Of a stretch of DNA of 64,000 bases, positions 54,998 through 63,386 are shown piece by piece; position 1 is the stretch's first letter; the number at the start of each line of letters is the position of its first letter. The stretch is from contig NZ_BJDO01000004.1 in the NCBI RefSeq assembly GCF_005405185.1, positions 1 through 64,000 on the forward strand. The letters are read 5' to 3'. A model generated the notes under the pieces. The model was not told where the DNA came from. It was given only the letters and a program-made list of their open reading frames with translations, and ran no database searches. The stretch is from Secundilactobacillus hailunensis (GTDB lineage: Bacteria > Bacillota > Bacilli > Lactobacillales > Lactobacillaceae). The position numbers and the translations under genes are program-made.

Positions 54998-55158
54998 TAC
55001 CGGAAATGTACAGTTTTTGGACAAACACCGCAGACATTAAATTTGAAAAGTGCTAAAATAACTTACGGATTCCAAATTGGACTGGTTTAAATGTGATAAC
55101 TGTCACAAGACAGCCAAGCGAATGAATTAGTCCTAAACTCAAAGGAGAGATTTTTCTT

Positions 55159-56916
55159 ATGAAGAAAACCAAGATCGTAAGTACCCTTGGTCCCGCTAGT
55201 ACTGATGTGGACACTATTGTTAAATTAATTGAATCCGGTGCAAATATTTTCCGGTTCAACTTTTCTCATGGTGACCATGAAGAACATTTAGACCGTTTAA
55301 ACAAGGTCCACGAAGCTGAAAAGATTACTGGTAAGACCGTTGGTATCATGCTTGATACTAAGGGTGCTGAAATTCGGACTACCGTTCAAAAAGATGGTAA
55401 GATCCAATATCACACTGGCGACAAGCTCCGGATTTCTATGGACGACTCCTTAGAAGGTGTTAAGGATAAGATCGCGGTCACATATCCTGGTTTATTTGAC
55501 GATGTTAGTGTTGGCGGTCACGTTTTATTCGATGATGGTCTGCTTGACATGGTCATTGATGAAAAGGACGATGCCAACAAAGAATTAGTTGGTACCATGC
55601 AAAACGATGGTATGCTCGGTTCACGTAAGGGTGTTAACGCACCTGGCGTTTCAATCAACTTACCAGGGATCACCGAAAAGGATTCTTCTGATATCCGCTT
55701 CGGTTTGGATCACGAAATCAACTTCATTGCCGCTTCATTCGTTCGTAAGCCACAAGATGTTATGGACATTCGTGAATTATTGGAAGAAAAGCACATGGAA
55801 CACGTCCAAATCTTCCCTAAGATCGAATCACAAGAAGGTATCGACAACTTTGACGATATCCTCAAGGTTTCTGATGGGTTGATGGTTGCTCGTGGTGACA
55901 TGGGTGTTGAAATTCCTACTGAAAACGTACCATTGGTACAAAAGCGTTTGATCCGGGCATGCAACAAGATTGGTAAGCCAGTTATTACTGCTACTCAAAT
56001 GTTGGATTCAATGCAAGAAAACCCACGTCCTACACGTGCCGAAGCATCTGATGTTGCTAACGCCGTCTTTGATGGTACTGATGCAACCATGCTTTCTGGT
56101 GAAAGTGCTAACGGTGAATACCCTGTAGAATCCGTTACTACTATGAACCGGATCGACATCAAGGCTGAAAATGCTTTGAAGGACTTTGGTACTGACCACA
56201 TGGACTTAGCTAATGCTGATGTTACTGAATCAATTGGTGCTTCAGTTGCCCGTGTTGCTAAGAGCTTGGGTGTTAAGACCATCGTTGCAGCTACTGAATC
56301 AGGTTACACTGCTCGGATGATCAGCAAGTACCGTCCAGATGCAAACATCTTGGCCGTTACTTTTGATGACCGTACTCGTCGTGGCTTGATGGTTAACTGG
56401 GGCGTTTACCCAATCGTTGCTGAAAAGCCAGCTAACACTGATGCTATGTTTGATTTAGCAGCTGCTAAAGCTGTTGAAACCGGCTTAGCTAAGGAAGGCG
56501 ACTTGATCTTGATCACTGCCGGTGTGCCCGTTGGCGAACGCGGTACGACTAACTTGATGAAAGTTCAATTGATCGGTTCAAAGTTAGTTCGCGGCCAAGG
56601 TGTCGGCGATGACACTGTGATTGGTAAAGCCGTTTTAGCAAGCAATGCCAAGGAAGCTAACTCTAAGACTACTGAAGGCAGCGTTTTGGTTGCTAAGAAC
56701 ACTGACAAGGACTACTTGCCAGCTATCGAAAAGGCCAGCGCCGTTATCGTTGAAAATGGCGGTTTAACTTCACACGCAGCCGTAGTTGGTATCTCAATGG
56801 GGATTCCAGTTATCGTTGGTGCTAAGGGTGCTTCAGAAAAGATCTCTGATGGCGAATTGATCACTGTTGACTCACGTCGCGGTGTCGTTTACCACGGTGC
56901 TTCAAACGCACTTTAA
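55159..56916 (+). CDS. pyk: Pyruvate kinase
   Basis: Converts phosphoenolpyruvate and ADP to pyruvate and ATP in the cytosol. Begins MKKTKIVSTLGPAS; active-site block MVARGDMGVEIP near 236-247 and KPVITATQMLDSM near 273-285. The Firmicutes-type C-terminal PEP-utilising extension is present with GGLTSHAAVVGISMG near 532-546, giving 585 aa. Codons are strongly biased toward abundant tRNAs, as expected for a highly expressed gene. It stands alone, with AAAGGAGA ribosome site, cre upstream and terminator downstream. pfkA, the usual partner in homofermenters, is absent. Confidence 0.97.
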   Translation: MKKTKIVSTLGPASTDVDTIVKLIESGANIFRFNFSHGDHEEHLDRLNKVHEAEKITGKTVGIMLDTKGAEIRTTVQKDGKIQYHTGDKLRISMDDSLEGVKDKIAVTYPGLFDDVSVGGHVLFDDGLLDMVIDEKDDANKELVGTMQNDGMLGSRKGVNAPGVSINLPGITEKDSSDIRFGLDHEINFIAASFVRKPQDVMDIRELLEEKHMEHVQIFPKIESQEGIDNFDDILKVSDGLMVARGDMGVEIPTENVPLVQKRLIRACNKIGKPVITATQMLDSMQENPRPTRAEASDVANAVFDGTDATMLSGESANGEYPVESVTTMNRIDIKAENALKDFGTDHMDLANADVTESIGASVARVAKSLGVKTIVAATESGYTARMISKYRPDANILAVTFDDRTRRGLMVNWGVYPIVAEKPANTDAMFDLAAAKAVETGLAKEGDLILITAGVPVGERGTTNLMKVQLIGSKLVRGQGVGDDTVIGKAVLASNAKEANSKTTEGSVLVAKNTDKDYLPAIEKASAVIVENGGLTSHAAVVGISMGIPVIVGAKGASEKISDGELITVDSRRGVVYHGASNAL

Positions 56917-56937
56917 TCATTTAATTGATTACAATTT

Positions 56938-56970
56938 AAAAAGTCTAGCCTGCGGGTTAGGCTTTTTTTT
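56938..56970 (+). terminator. Terminator of pyk
   Basis: AAAAGTCTAGCC and GGTTAGGCTTTT (G-U pair) with a 4-6 nt loop, then T8. Confidence 0.85.
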
Positions 56971-57097
56971 GGCTAAATGACGCAATTTAGTCATGCCAAT
57001 CTTGACCGTTGTCTGGAGAATAAACTACCACCGCAGAGCAATATGTGCGATAATACCAAGAGATATGCAATCCAAGAGAACGAACGGGGATACTAAA

Positions 57098-58006
57098 ATG
57101 AATAATGAATTAACGCAGTTACTTGGCCGAGTCATTAGCGGCGAAGTCACTGATGAAAATGACAAGGAATATTACGTCCAGACGAATGGCTTAACGTTTC
57201 GACTCGACAAGACTGAAATCGAAAAGCCCCTGAAGCTGGGTAGCCGCTTTAAAGGGTTTGCTTACGAAAACGAACAGCACCAACTGCAGATTACGCGAAA
57301 TGCGCCTAAAGTGCAGGTCGACCATTACGGTTTTGGTGAAGTGGTGCGGGTGCAGCACGGCTTAGGCGTGTTCGTCAATATCGGCTTACCTAATAAGGAC
57401 ATTGTGGTCTCGCTGGATAATTTACCGGAAATTAACGCGCTCTGGCCTCAACGCGGTGACCGGTTAATGCTGTCGATCACGCTGGATAAAAAGGGCCGGA
57501 TGTGGGGCGATCTCGGTGACGAAGCACTTTACCGGGTCATTGCTCAGCCAGTGACGACTAAGTTAGATAATAAAGACGTAGTGGTTACGGCTTACCGGCT
57601 GAAATTAACCGGTACCATGGTGCTGACCACTGACTATCATTTGGGCTTTATTCCTCCTGAAGAACGGGATCAGGAACCCCGCTTAGGCCAGCAATTAAAT
57701 GCCCGGGTCATTAGCCAATTTCCCGATGGCACGCTAAAAATCTCGTTACGGCCACGGGCTTATGAAGCCATTCCGGACGATGCTTTAATGTTACTAGCAA
57801 CCTTGCAGCATGCGCCAGAAGGTAAAGTAGCCTTTACAGACAAGAGTGCTCCTGAAGACATCAAAGATTACTTTGGTATCAGCAAGGGCCAATTTAAGCG
57901 GGCCGTGGGTCATCTCATGAAACAGCGGTTTGCTGAAGAACACGATGGCTATTTATGGTTGACTGAAGCGGGACGTGATCAAAATGAAAACGGACGAGCA
58001 GATTGA
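57098..58006 (+). CDS. cvfB: CvfB/YitL family S1 RNA-binding protein
   Basis: RNA-binding regulator with repeated S1-like OB folds; the S. aureus homologue CvfB affects virulence gene expression. 302 aa starting MNNELTQLLGRVISG. S1-like segments cover about 65-130 (YGFGEVVRVQHGLGVFVNIG) and 145-210 (LTGTMVLTTDYHLGFIPPEE), with a C-terminal winged-helix part (DYFGISKGQFKRAVGHLMKQ). The start at 57098 follows ACGGGGAT; the open frame upstream to 56993 has no family similarity. It overlaps xerD by 23 bp, heading the cvfB-xerD-ribT-scpAB-rluB cluster. Confidence 0.9.
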   Translation: MNNELTQLLGRVISGEVTDENDKEYYVQTNGLTFRLDKTEIEKPLKLGSRFKGFAYENEQHQLQITRNAPKVQVDHYGFGEVVRVQHGLGVFVNIGLPNKDIVVSLDNLPEINALWPQRGDRLMLSITLDKKGRMWGDLGDEALYRVIAQPVTTKLDNKDVVVTAYRLKLTGTMVLTTDYHLGFIPPEERDQEPRLGQQLNARVISQFPDGTLKISLRPRAYEAIPDDALMLLATLQHAPEGKVAFTDKSAPEDIKDYFGISKGQFKRAVGHLMKQRFAEEHDGYLWLTEAGRDQNENGRAD

Positions 58007-58877
58007 GGACTTTCTGCATGATCTCCGAATCGAACGGGGACTAGCCGCTAATACGATCAGTTCGTATCGGCTGGACCTAAAAGAGTTTCGGCAGTTCTTA
58101 GACCAGCAGCATATTACTGATCTGGCAAAAGTGGATCAATTAACGATCCTGAACTTTTTAAAGCAGCAGCAAACTTCTGGTAAAGCGCGCAACAGCGTCA
58201 CGCGAATGGTGTCGACTTTGCGGCACTTCTTTCAGTACCTCGTTGAAAATGATCAGCTGACGGTTGACCCAATGGCGGAGGTCAAAGCGCCGAAAAAGGG
58301 TCGGCCGTTGCCGCAAGTCTTGACGGTGGCTGAGGTTGAAGCGCTGTTAGCGGCACCGGATACCAGCAACAAGTATGGTATTCGCGACCGGGCAATTTTA
58401 GAAGTGATGTACGCTACGGGACTGCGGGTCAGTGAACTGGTCCATCTCAAGATGGGCGAGTTGCACCTGGAAATGGGGCTGATTCAGACACTGGGTAAGG
58501 GCAACAAGGAGCGGATCATCCCGATTGGTGACGTTGCTATTGACTGGATCAATCGGTACTTAAATCAAAGCCGACCAGTACTGCTGAAGCAGCGCACGTC
58601 GCCTTACCTTTTCTTAAACGCCCATGGCAGCGGGTTGAGCCGGCAAAGTATCTGGCAAAAGATTCAGCACTACGTCAGTGTGGCTGGAATTCGTAAGCAT
58701 GTGACGCCGCATACGCTGCGGCATTCATTTGCCACCCACATTCTGGAAAATGGTGCGGATCTGCGGATCGTTCAGGAGTTACTCGGCCATTCGGATATTT
58801 CGACAACGCAGATCTATACGCATATTTCTAAGAAGCACTTAACCGAAGTTTATCGTAAAGCTCATCCAAGGGCGTAA
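57984..58877 (+). CDS. xerD: Tyrosine recombinase XerD
   Basis: Site-specific recombinase that with XerC resolves chromosome dimers at dif. N-terminal SAM-like core-binding domain (1-85) and C-terminal catalytic domain. Catalytic residues: Arg in ATGLRVSEL, Lys in GKGNKERIIPI, His/Arg in HTLRHSFATH, His in LLGHSDISTTQIYTH with the nucleophile Tyr. 297 aa is the XerD length. The ATG at 57984 is used, ten bases after GGGA. Its placement with ribT and scpAB is conserved in lactobacilli and argues for the chromosomal Xer protein and not a phage integrase. Confidence 0.93.
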   Translation: MKTDEQIEDFLHDLRIERGLAANTISSYRLDLKEFRQFLDQQHITDLAKVDQLTILNFLKQQQTSGKARNSVTRMVSTLRHFFQYLVENDQLTVDPMAEVKAPKKGRPLPQVLTVAEVEALLAAPDTSNKYGIRDRAILEVMYATGLRVSELVHLKMGELHLEMGLIQTLGKGNKERIIPIGDVAIDWINRYLNQSRPVLLKQRTSPYLFLNAHGSGLSRQSIWQKIQHYVSVAGIRKHVTPHTLRHSFATHILENGADLRIVQELLGHSDISTTQIYTHISKKHLTEVYRKAHPRA

Positions 58878-58896
58878 CGTTTTGGGAGGAATCAAT

Positions 58897-59253
58897 TTGT
58901 TACTGAAATACCGAACTGATTATGAGAAAGTGGCAATGGGCTTGCTCTCGCTTGCGCCCGCGTTAAAAAAGATCGATCGTCTGCAGGCTGAACTGCAGTG
59001 GTATCAAGATAGCGATTCACGGCAGCTATTATTATGGAAAGATCTAAATCAGGACTTTTCCGGGGTCGTGGGTGTTGAATTACGGCCAAAGTTTGTCATT
59101 GTGCGCTTAATCGCCTTGATGCCAGCAGTCCGGAATCATAATCAGACCAACACGATCTTAACTGAATTACAGGATATGTATCCCAAGCAGCGCATTATGG
59201 GAACTCTAGAGACGACGAGTATCGTTGCTAAGTGGGAGGCTAGTCATGAGTGA
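58897..59253 (+). CDS. ribT: RibT-like protein
   Basis: 118 aa, resembling RibT, a GNAT-fold-like protein linked to the riboflavin locus in Bacillus; biochemical role unknown. Visible: LLKYRTDYEKVAMGLLS at the start, VVGVELRPKFVIVRLIAL in the middle and LQDMYPKQRIMGTLETT near the end. The TTG at 58897 is the start because GGGAGG sits seven bases before it; the earlier TTG at 58882 is upstream of that ribosome site. The stop overlaps the scpA start by 8 bp. Conserved between xerD and scpA in lactobacilli. Confidence 0.75.
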   Translation: MLLKYRTDYEKVAMGLLSLAPALKKIDRLQAELQWYQDSDSRQLLLWKDLNQDFSGVVGVELRPKFVIVRLIALMPAVRNHNQTNTILTELQDMYPKQRIMGTLETTSIVAKWEASHE

Positions 59254-60007
59254 AGCACCAGTTTTGATTCACGTGCAGAACTTTGAGGGACCGTTGGATC
59301 TGCTCTTACACTTGATCAAATCTTCATCCATCGATATTTATGACATTCCCATCGTGACTATTACTGATCAGTATATGACGGCTCTGCGGCAGATGCAGGA
59401 CCATCAGTTGGACGTGGCTGGCGATTACTTTGTTATGGCCGCCACACTCATGAAGATGAAGGCCAAACTGTTGCTGCCAGTGGAAGAAACACCTGCTGAA
59501 GAAGATGACGATGATGAACCGAGTTTAGCTGAGATGCAAGATGACCTGGTGACTCGGCTGGTGCAGTATCAGCGTTATCAACAAGCTGCCGGCTGGTTTA
59601 AACAGCAGGCGCTGGCACGGCAAAAATTTTATAGCCGGCCAGAAATGGCGGTGCCGGCTGGTGTGAAATTAGGCAAGTTGGCACCGGGCTTAACCACCGT
59701 TGATTTGCGACGGAGTCTGATCGGTTTGACGCAGCGCAAACGACAGCCAGAATTGCCAATGCGGCTGGTCCGCAGTGAACAGTACACCGTTAAAGGCCAG
59801 ATTCACACGCTGCGGTTTAAGCTCAGTCAAACGCGAGTGGCGGTGGCCTTTGGCGACTTGTTTGATCAACGGCCCAATAAGGAAGAACTGGTGACGACTT
59901 TTCTGGCGTTGCTGGAAATGACTAAGCAGCATGAAGTGGCCGTTGATCAGCCCAACCGGGTCATGCCGATCACCGTTAAACCGGCCAAATTGGGAGAAGA
60001 AAAATGA
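59246..60007 (+). CDS. scpA: Segregation and condensation protein A
   Basis: Kleisin subunit of the SMC-ScpAB condensin complex. N-terminal [24 protein letters not shown] (read in two parts: [12 protein letters not shown] and DIYDIPIV) is the kleisin signature. Central acidic linker EEDDDDEPS, and C-terminal winged helix that binds the SMC head. 253 aa. ATG at 59246 behind GGGAGG. It overlaps ribT and, by ATGA, scpB. Confidence 0.95.
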   Translation: MSEAPVLIHVQNFEGPLDLLLHLIKSSSIDIYDIPIVTITDQYMTALRQMQDHQLDVAGDYFVMAATLMKMKAKLLLPVEETPAEEDDDDEPSLAEMQDDLVTRLVQYQRYQQAAGWFKQQALARQKFYSRPEMAVPAGVKLGKLAPGLTTVDLRRSLIGLTQRKRQPELPMRLVRSEQYTVKGQIHTLRFKLSQTRVAVAFGDLFDQRPNKEELVTTFLALLEMTKQHEVAVDQPNRVMPITVKPAKLGEEK

Positions 60008-60591
60008 GTAGGATACAGCAATTAGAGGCGCTGCTGTTTGTCAGTGGCGAATCTGGACTGACGGTGACGGAACTGGCAACGTTGACCGATTCAATGGTGC
60101 CGGCAGTCAATCAGTCGTTAGTCAAATTGAATCAAAAATATGCCAGTGATCCAGATTCAGCACTGGTGATTTTAAAAAGTAACGAAACGGTTCGCTTGGC
60201 CACGAAAGAAAGTCTGGCAAATACCGTCAATCAGTACTTTGAGGCACCCAGTTCTACGGGCCTGTCTCAAGCGTCACTGGAAGTTTTGGCGATTATTGCG
60301 TATAATCAGCCCATTACCCGAATTGAAATCGATGAGATTCGGGGCGTCCAGAGTTCTGGCACTTTGAATAAGTTACTGCTGCGGCAGCTGATTGCCGAGT
60401 CCGGTCGTAAAAAGGGACCGGGACGGCCAAAGCTGTATCAGACCACAGACTACTTTATGGATTACTTTGGGCTCAAACAGTTGGCGGATCTACCGCCGCT
60501 GCCAGATGCGCAAACGCCGAGTGATGCAGAACAGAATAGCGATTTATTTTTAAAACGGTTTAACCAACAGATAAATGCGGAGGATAAATAG
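60004..60591 (+). CDS. scpB: Segregation and condensation protein B
   Basis: Dimeric winged-helix partner of ScpA. Typical start [20 protein letters not shown], then [20 protein letters not shown] and the [23 protein letters not shown] block (two motifs: GPGRPKLY and YFMDYFG). 195 aa. Overlaps scpA by 4 bp and lies 3 bp from rluB, so one transcript. Confidence 0.95.
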   Translation: MSRIQQLEALLFVSGESGLTVTELATLTDSMVPAVNQSLVKLNQKYASDPDSALVILKSNETVRLATKESLANTVNQYFEAPSSTGLSQASLEVLAIIAYNQPITRIEIDEIRGVQSSGTLNKLLLRQLIAESGRKKGPGRPKLYQTTDYFMDYFGLKQLADLPPLPDAQTPSDAEQNSDLFLKRFNQQINAEDK

Positions 60592-60594
60592 TAC

Positions 60595-61323
60595 ATGGAA
60601 CGATTGCAAAAAGTTATGGCCCACGCGGGGGTTGCTTCACGACGGAGTGCCGAAAAGATGATTACTGCTGGTCACGTTAAGGTGAACGGCAAAACGGTGA
60701 CTGAATTGGGCACCAAAGTCAGCAAGCACGATCATATTCTAGTAGATGAAATGCCCATTCAGACTGAAATGCCAGTTTACATTTTGATGAATAAGCCACG
60801 GCAGGTGGTTTCAACTGTCTCGGATGATAAGCACCGCAAGACGGTGATCGATCTACTGGATGATGAGATCAAAGAACGAGTCTATCCCGTGGGCCGGCTG
60901 GACTATGACACTACCGGTTTATTACTGCTGACTAACGATGGGGCCTTAGCGAACCAACTGACTCATCCCAAGTACGAAGTTGATAAATCGTACGTTGCTA
61001 AGGTGCAGGGTATTCCAACTAACGATGAATTAAAGCGTCTGCGCAAAGGTGTCAGCATCGATGGTAAGCAGACGTCACCAGCAAGGACTCGGTTGATGTC
61101 TAGCGACGAAGGCCGTAAGACGGCAATTGTCTCCATCACGATCCATGAAGGTAAAAACCACCAGATCAAGAAGATGCTGCAGGCAGTGGGTCACCCCGTA
61201 ATGAAGCTGAAACGGGAAACCTATGCGTTCTTAACGTTAAAGGGTGTTCAGCCCGGTGATTTTCGGGAACTGAACCCCGAAGAAGTTAAGGAGTTAAAGC
61301 GAGTGGCCAAACTGGACAATTAA
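60595..61323 (+). CDS. rluB: Ribosomal large-subunit pseudouridine synthase RluB
   Basis: RsuA/RluB-family enzyme making pseudouridine in 23S rRNA. N-terminal S4 domain (MERLQKVMAHAGVASRRSAE) and catalytic motif VGRLDYDTTGLLLLTNDG with the nucleophilic Asp near residue 103. GKNHQIKKMLQAVGHPV is also conserved. 242 aa. Directly follows scpB, as in most Firmicutes. Confidence 0.95.
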   Translation: MERLQKVMAHAGVASRRSAEKMITAGHVKVNGKTVTELGTKVSKHDHILVDEMPIQTEMPVYILMNKPRQVVSTVSDDKHRKTVIDLLDDEIKERVYPVGRLDYDTTGLLLLTNDGALANQLTHPKYEVDKSYVAKVQGIPTNDELKRLRKGVSIDGKQTSPARTRLMSSDEGRKTAIVSITIHEGKNHQIKKMLQAVGHPVMKLKRETYAFLTLKGVQPGDFRELNPEEVKELKRVAKLDN

Positions 61324-61380
61324 CTTGCTTTTTTGAAGTTTTCCCCGTACAATTGGGCTAAATAATTAAATAAGTGGTTC

Positions 61381-61495
61381 ATCTTCAGGGCAGGGTGTAA
61401 TTCCCGACCGGCGGTAACAGTCCGCGACCTACTCCTCGAGTAGTTGATTCGGTGTAATTCCGATACCGACAGTAAAGTCTGGTATAAAGAAGATT
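61381..61495 (+). promoter_or_regulatory. FMN riboswitch (RFN element)
   Basis: Conserved blocks in order: TCTTCAGGGCAGGGTG, AATTCCCGACCGGCGGT, AGTCCGCGACC, GGTGTAATTCCGATACCGAC, AGT.AAAGTCTGG and AGAAGAT. It is followed by a terminator and then ribU, so FMN should repress riboflavin uptake. Confidence 0.96.
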
Positions 61496-61516
61496 GGGTT
61501 AACACAAATTAGTGTC

Positions 61517-61561
61517 AAGCCGAATTAATTTTCCTCTGAAGGAGATTGATTCGGCTTTTTG
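61517..61561 (+). terminator. Attenuator of the FMN riboswitch
   Basis: AAGCCGAATTAATTTTCCTC pairs imperfectly with GAAGGAGATTGATTCGGCTT, followed by T5. Confidence 0.85.
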
Positions 61562-61609
61562 TTTGCGTTTTCATTTTTGAAGATGGCCAAGTTTTGGAGG
61601 GTATATCTA

Positions 61610-62197
61610 ATGGAACATAGTCAACCATTTAGCATTCGCCAGGTCGTTATCATGTCGTTGTTTGCTGGTATCTCGTTTTTGCTCTACTTTATTTCATTTC
61701 CCATATTACCGTTCGTCTCCTATATGAAGGTCGATTTTTCAGACATTCCGATTTTACTGGGGATGATCATGTTTGGTCCGCTGGGTGGGGTCATCATTGC
61801 AGCCATCAAAGGACTGCTGTACTGGATCATGACTGGTGTTGACGTGGCCAACTTTATTGGCGTTGGTTCAGGGTTCATCGCCTCAGTGAGCTTCATGCTG
61901 CCGATTTATTGGGTGTTAAAGTACGTACGTAAGTATAAGACGGTGACCCGTTTAATTTTAGCGGCCATTGCTGGGACGGTCAGTCTTTCAGTCATCATGG
62001 CGATACTGAACTCAACGATACTGATCCCAGTTTACATGGCAGTTCTGCACATGAAGATCACGATTCCGCTGTCGAAAATGTTACTATTTGGCGTGATTCC
62101 GTTCAACTTGATCAAGGGTGTGTTAGTTGGTGCGGTGTTCGTTTTAATAGCGGATCGCATGAAGACCTTTTTGCGCCAGCAATCGGATCTGCTCTAA
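61610..62197 (+). CDS. ribU: Riboflavin ECF transporter substrate-binding subunit RibU
   Basis: S component of the energy-coupling-factor riboflavin transporter; it works with the shared EcfA1/A2/T module encoded elsewhere. 195 aa with about six transmembrane helices. Typical segments: VIMSLFAGISFLLYFISFP, VKVDFSDIP-type loop (MKVDFSDIPILLG), FGPLGGVIIAAIKGLLYW. ATG at 61610 behind GGAGGG; the frame upstream to 61559 lies in the terminator. Control by the FMN riboswitch supports the substrate. No rib biosynthesis operon is adjacent. Confidence 0.95.
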   Translation: MEHSQPFSIRQVVIMSLFAGISFLLYFISFPILPFVSYMKVDFSDIPILLGMIMFGPLGGVIIAAIKGLLYWIMTGVDVANFIGVGSGFIASVSFMLPIYWVLKYVRKYKTVTRLILAAIAGTVSLSVIMAILNSTILIPVYMAVLHMKITIPLSKMLLFGVIPFNLIKGVLVGAVFVLIADRMKTFLRQQSDLL

Positions 62198-62235
62198 TAA
62201 AAATTAATTACTGTATGATATGAATAGGTAACGAT

Positions 62236-62263
62236 AGGGATGGCAATTGCGCCATCCTTTTTA
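62236..62263 (+). terminator. Terminator of ribU
   Basis: GGGATGGCAATTGCGCCATCC followed by T5; compact GC-rich stem. Confidence 0.8.
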
Positions 62264-62345
62264 TCTGCCGTTGGTTGCTACTAGACAGCTAAATTGCGGT
62301 GTGGGAGAATGAATGCAGCTAACAAAAACAGGGGGGATATCGACG

Positions 62346-63386
62346 ATGGATACAGCACAGCTCATTACTTTTTTATCACCGACAGCCCCAAGACGGCTGC
62401 GGGTGATTGAAAATATCTTGGTGGGCAAACGAACGGTTTCCACGCTTTACTGGGGTATGCGCTATCACCAATTGTCCTGGTTGGGTTACGAGAAAAGACT
62501 GACCCGAAACGTGATGGATCAGACGGCTTTAGAGCTCAAAAATAAGGGCTTAGTGACCGTTGAAGAGACCAACGCTCAGTTAACCGAACTGGGTGCGATT
62601 GAGCAGCAGCGACTGCTTAACAAGCACTACCAACCCAAATACTTGAACCTCCGATTGATCGTGGATGTTGAGGCCCTTTGGCAGCGGCTGCTGCTGGCGA
62701 CGCAGGTGGTTTCGGAGCAAGCTTACCAGAATAAGCACTATTATCCGTTGCAGGTGAGCTGGCAGGTCAAGCAGTTTGTTAAACGCTGGTTTCACCAGTT
62801 TTATTCAGACGACCTCCGAAAAGCGTTTCAGGACTTTTGGCAAACTTTTTTGTCACAGTTGCCCAATGATCAGGCATTGTTGATGAGTCGGCTATTAGTC
62901 GGCCATCAGCGTCCTGGTGAAACGCTAGTGCAGGTAGCCCATGATTTTGAGCTGACTGAATCAGAGGTGAGGGTGATGATCACCGATTTGATCTGTCAGT
63001 TGGCTAAAGTGATTGCTCATACTGAAACTGCCAGCCTAAGATCGTTATTGGCGGGTTTGAGCCGGTCATTGATCAGTACCAGCGCACAGCAGACCCTGAA
63101 CAGCTTTATGGCGGGAAAATCATTAGAGGTCATCAGTCATCAGCGCCAGCTTAAGCTAAGTACGGTGCGGGAGCATTTACTGGAAGCGGCCATTATGCTG
63201 CCACCCGAGCAGTTTGATTTTCAGCGGATCTTACCGGCGCAATTAGTGACACAGATGCTGGCGCGGTTAGCAAAGACACCGCTTGATCAGTGGCAATTTA
63301 CGCAAGTAGCGGATCTGTCAGTGGAATTCTGGCAGTTTCGGCTGCTGGAAATCTTAAGGAGTAAACAAACGGATGATAAGTACTGA
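62346..63386 (+). CDS. YpbB-like helix-turn-helix protein (RecQ partner)
   Basis: 346 aa, resembling Bacillus YpbB, encoded next to recQ in Firmicutes. The N-terminal part is helical (RRLRVIENILVGKRTVSTLYW); the C-terminus (SFMAGKSLEVISHQRQLKLSTVREHLLEA) carries the HTH_40-type module also found at the end of RecQ helicases. The ATG at 62346 follows a GGGGGG run; an earlier ATG at 62313 is possible but lies before the ribosome site. It overlaps recQ by 14 bp, so the two are coupled. Biochemical role is not established; a link to RecQ-dependent repair is inferred from context. Confidence 0.8.
   Translation: MDTAQLITFLSPTAPRRLRVIENILVGKRTVSTLYWGMRYHQLSWLGYEKRLTRNVMDQTALELKNKGLVTVEETNAQLTELGAIEQQRLLNKHYQPKYLNLRLIVDVEALWQRLLLATQVVSEQAYQNKHYYPLQVSWQVKQFVKRWFHQFYSDDLRKAFQDFWQTFLSQLPNDQALLMSRLLVGHQRPGETLVQVAHDFELTESEVRVMITDLICQLAKVIAHTETASLRSLLAGLSRSLISTSAQQTLNSFMAGKSLEVISHQRQLKLSTVREHLLEAAIMLPPEQFDFQRILPAQLVTQMLARLAKTPLDQWQFTQVADLSVEFWQFRLLEILRSKQTDDKY

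Noticed and set aside
56993-57097. N-terminal 35-residue extension of CvfB
   Set aside because: No ribosome site at 56993, lies right after the pyk terminator, and the family starts at MNNEL-type residues.
57984-58877. Tyrosine recombinase as possible integrase marking a mobile element
   Set aside because: Length, motifs and conserved neighbours (ribT, scpAB) identify chromosomal XerD; no att-like repeats or element genes flank it.
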